A stretch of 6,944 nt of DNA, taken from Clostridiales bacterium. GTDB taxonomy: Bacteria > Bacillota > Clostridia > Christensenellales > CAG-138. Location of the stretch: assembly GCA_003486785.1 (NCBI GenBank), contig DNFZ01000114.1, positions 7,098 through 14,041 of the forward strand. Direction: 5' to 3'. The notes below the pieces were generated by a model, which worked only from the letters and a program-made list of their open reading frames with translations, ran no database searches and was not told the DNA's origin. Position numbers and translations under genes: made by a program. Positions 6,293 to 6,944 of the stretch are shown piece by piece; position 1 is the first letter of the stretch; each line of letters begins with the position of its first letter.

Positions 6293-6310
6293 AAAGGAGA
6301 CATTTAATAC

Positions 6311-6739
6311 ATGAAGCCTGCCATATTGTTTTACTCATTCAGGGGAGCCACAGGCGCAGAAGCAAACCGGCGCGCCGCAGACTCGGGCGCGGATGTCTTC
6401 GAGGTGATCGAGGCAAAAAAACGCGGCATGTTCTCCGCGTTTCTCTCCGGCTGTCCGCAGGCGCTTGGCAGAAAAGCCTCCGCGATTAAACCGCTCTCCA
6501 TTGACTGGAGCTTGTATGATTCTGTGACGCTTATGGCGCCCGTCTGGGCGGGACACCCCGCGCCCGCGTTCAACGCCGCGCTGGAGATCATCCCGAAAGA
6601 TAAAATCCTGCACGTGGTGCTCTGCTCCGGCGGCGGCGAAACGCCAAATAGCAAAGAAGCAACGATCGCCATGCTCCGCGCGCAGGGATATGCGCTTGCG
6701 TCTTATGTAGACGTTCGCACCGGCCAGCCCGCAAAGTAA
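6311..6739 (+). CDS. Flavodoxin-like protein
   Basis: This 142-residue protein looks like a small flavodoxin-family, FMN-binding-fold protein. The first beta strand and loop are KPAILFYSFRGATGAEANRR (residues 2-21), where a flavodoxin phosphate loop (T/S-x-T-G-x-T) is expected. SFRGATGAEA fits only loosely, so FMN binding is not certain. MAPVWAGHPAPAFNAALE (about 75-92) matches the PVWAG(N/H)PAPA segment of flavodoxins that contacts the isoalloxazine. VVLCSGGGETPNSKEA (about 102-117) is the third loop. No signal peptide or membrane segment is seen, so it should be cytoplasmic. The start at 6311 is preceded by AAAAGGAG (6292-6299), 11 nt upstream. The gene is monocistronic, with its own consensus promoter at 6195-6223 and an intrinsic terminator after the stop. 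It is probably an electron carrier or a small flavoprotein; its partner is unknown. Confidence 0.78.
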   Translation: MKPAILFYSFRGATGAEANRRAADSGADVFEVIEAKKRGMFSAFLSGCPQALGRKASAIKPLSIDWSLYDSVTLMAPVWAGHPAPAFNAALEIIPKDKILHVVLCSGGGETPNSKEATIAMLRAQGYALASYVDVRTGQPAK

Positions 6740-6758
6740 CGCACGGAATAAGACAGTA

Positions 6759-6791
6759 AGAGCGCCCGGTATCATGCCGGACGCTCTTTTT
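6759..6791 (+). terminator. Intrinsic terminator after the flavodoxin-like gene
   Basis: The stem consists of AGAGCG (6759-6764) with CGCTCT (6782-6787) and CCGG (6766-6769) with CCGG (6777-6780), with one C/A mismatch (6765/6781) and a 7-nt loop. It is followed by TTTTT (6787-6791, the first T shared with the stem). It begins 19 bp after the stop codon and is oriented for the rightward gene. Read leftward for the convergent XdhC-family gene, the tract after the stem is only TACTGTCTTATT, so it would be a weak terminator in that direction. Confidence 0.88.
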
Positions 6792-6817
6792 CTTCGAATT
6801 CACTGACTTGGCAGGTT

Positions 6818-6944
6818 TTACTTTGCGTTTTTGCAGCTCCGATGCCGAATCAGCTCTGCCGCGATGCTGACCGCGATTTCAGCAGGCGTCTCGGCGCCGA
6901 TGGCAAGCCCCACCGGCGCGTGCATGCGCGCAATCTGCGTTGAC
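6818..6944 (-). CDS. XdhC/CoxI-family protein, C-terminal fragment (cut by window edge)
   Basis: Only the last 41 codons of this minus-strand gene are in the window, ending in TAA at 6820-6818. The reading frame gives ARMHAPVGLAIGAETPAEIA followed by VSIAAELIRHR. The H-A-P-x-G-L-x-I-G-A-E-T-P-x-E-I-A-V-S-I-x-A-E-(L/I)-I pattern is characteristic of the C-terminal end of XdhC/CoxI proteins. These insert or protect modified molybdenum cofactor for xanthine-dehydrogenase-type hydroxylases. In clostridial amino-acid and purine fermenters such proteins often sit in selenium-dependent hydroxylase clusters; whether that applies here depends on sequence to the right. The gene converges on the flavodoxin-like gene, and the terminator hairpin at 6759-6791 lies between them. 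The fragment is short, but the motif is distinctive. Confidence 0.8.
   Translation of the reverse strand, partial: STQIARMHAPVGLAIGAETPAEIAVSIAAELIRHRSCKNAK

Larger units (their letters stand above)
5986..6310. other. Divergent intergenic region between the PHP and flavodoxin-like genes
   Basis: These 325 bp contain no gene I can support, although the PHP frame stays open through almost all of it. They hold the consensus rightward promoter, a weak leftward promoter, and the three inverted repeats listed separately. Base composition is more AT-rich around 6080-6170 and 6215-6310 than in the coding regions. No tRNA, riboswitch or mobile-element end is recognised. Confidence 0.7.

Noticed and set aside
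5986..6303. 106-residue N-terminal extension of the PHP protein
   Set aside because: PHP proteins normally begin just before the HxH motif, and a ribosome binding site sits at the internal ATG (5985). The extension would cover the candidate promoter region and has low-complexity, non-family sequence.
6335..6775. 146-codon minus-strand frame opposite the flavodoxin-like gene
   Set aside because: Antisense to a gene with a consensus promoter, ribosome binding site and terminator; its sequence has no recognisable motif.

Overview
The window is a GC-rich bacterial segment with tightly packed genes, ATG starts and strong AGGAGG-type ribosome binding sites. Its gene content points to an anaerobic, amino-acid-fermenting Firmicute (Clostridia and relatives). 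That assignment is inferred from gene content, not from a marker gene.

Left and central part (1-5136, all minus strand): the conserved cluster for anaerobic oxidative degradation of ornithine, read right to left as ord - ortA - ortB - oraS - oraE. OraS/OraE (D-ornithine 4,5-aminomutase, adenosylcobalamin plus PLP) make 2,4-diaminopentanoate. Ord (2,4-diaminopentanoate dehydrogenase) oxidatively deaminates it to 2-amino-4-ketopentanoate. OrtA/OrtB (2-amino-4-ketopentanoate thiolase, PLP) cleave that with CoA to alanine and acetyl-CoA. The genes are separated by 22 bp (ord/ortA) or 93 bp (ortB/oraS), or overlap by 4 bp in ATGA (ortA/ortB and oraS/oraE), so they look like one operon. oraE runs off the left edge with about 100 codons missing. 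Ornithine racemase and other partners would be expected further left but are not visible.

The most unusual item is the ortB-oraS gap. It holds a 50-bp near-perfect direct repeat (46/50 identical, period 64 bp) that duplicates the ribosome binding site, start codon and first codons of oraS. The result is a 14-codon mini-ORF beginning with the same eight residues as OraS, in a different frame, just ahead of the real gene.

Right part: a PHP-family phosphoesterase gene (5227-5985, minus) lies 90 bp upstream of ord with no visible terminator between them. A 325-bp divergent intergenic region (5986-6310) follows. It carries a perfect consensus sigma-70 promoter (TTGACA-17-TATAAT) reading right, a weak candidate promoter reading left, and several inverted repeats. 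A flavodoxin-like gene (6311-6739, plus) follows, ending in an intrinsic terminator. At the right edge is the 3' end of a convergent XdhC/CoxI-family gene (minus strand).
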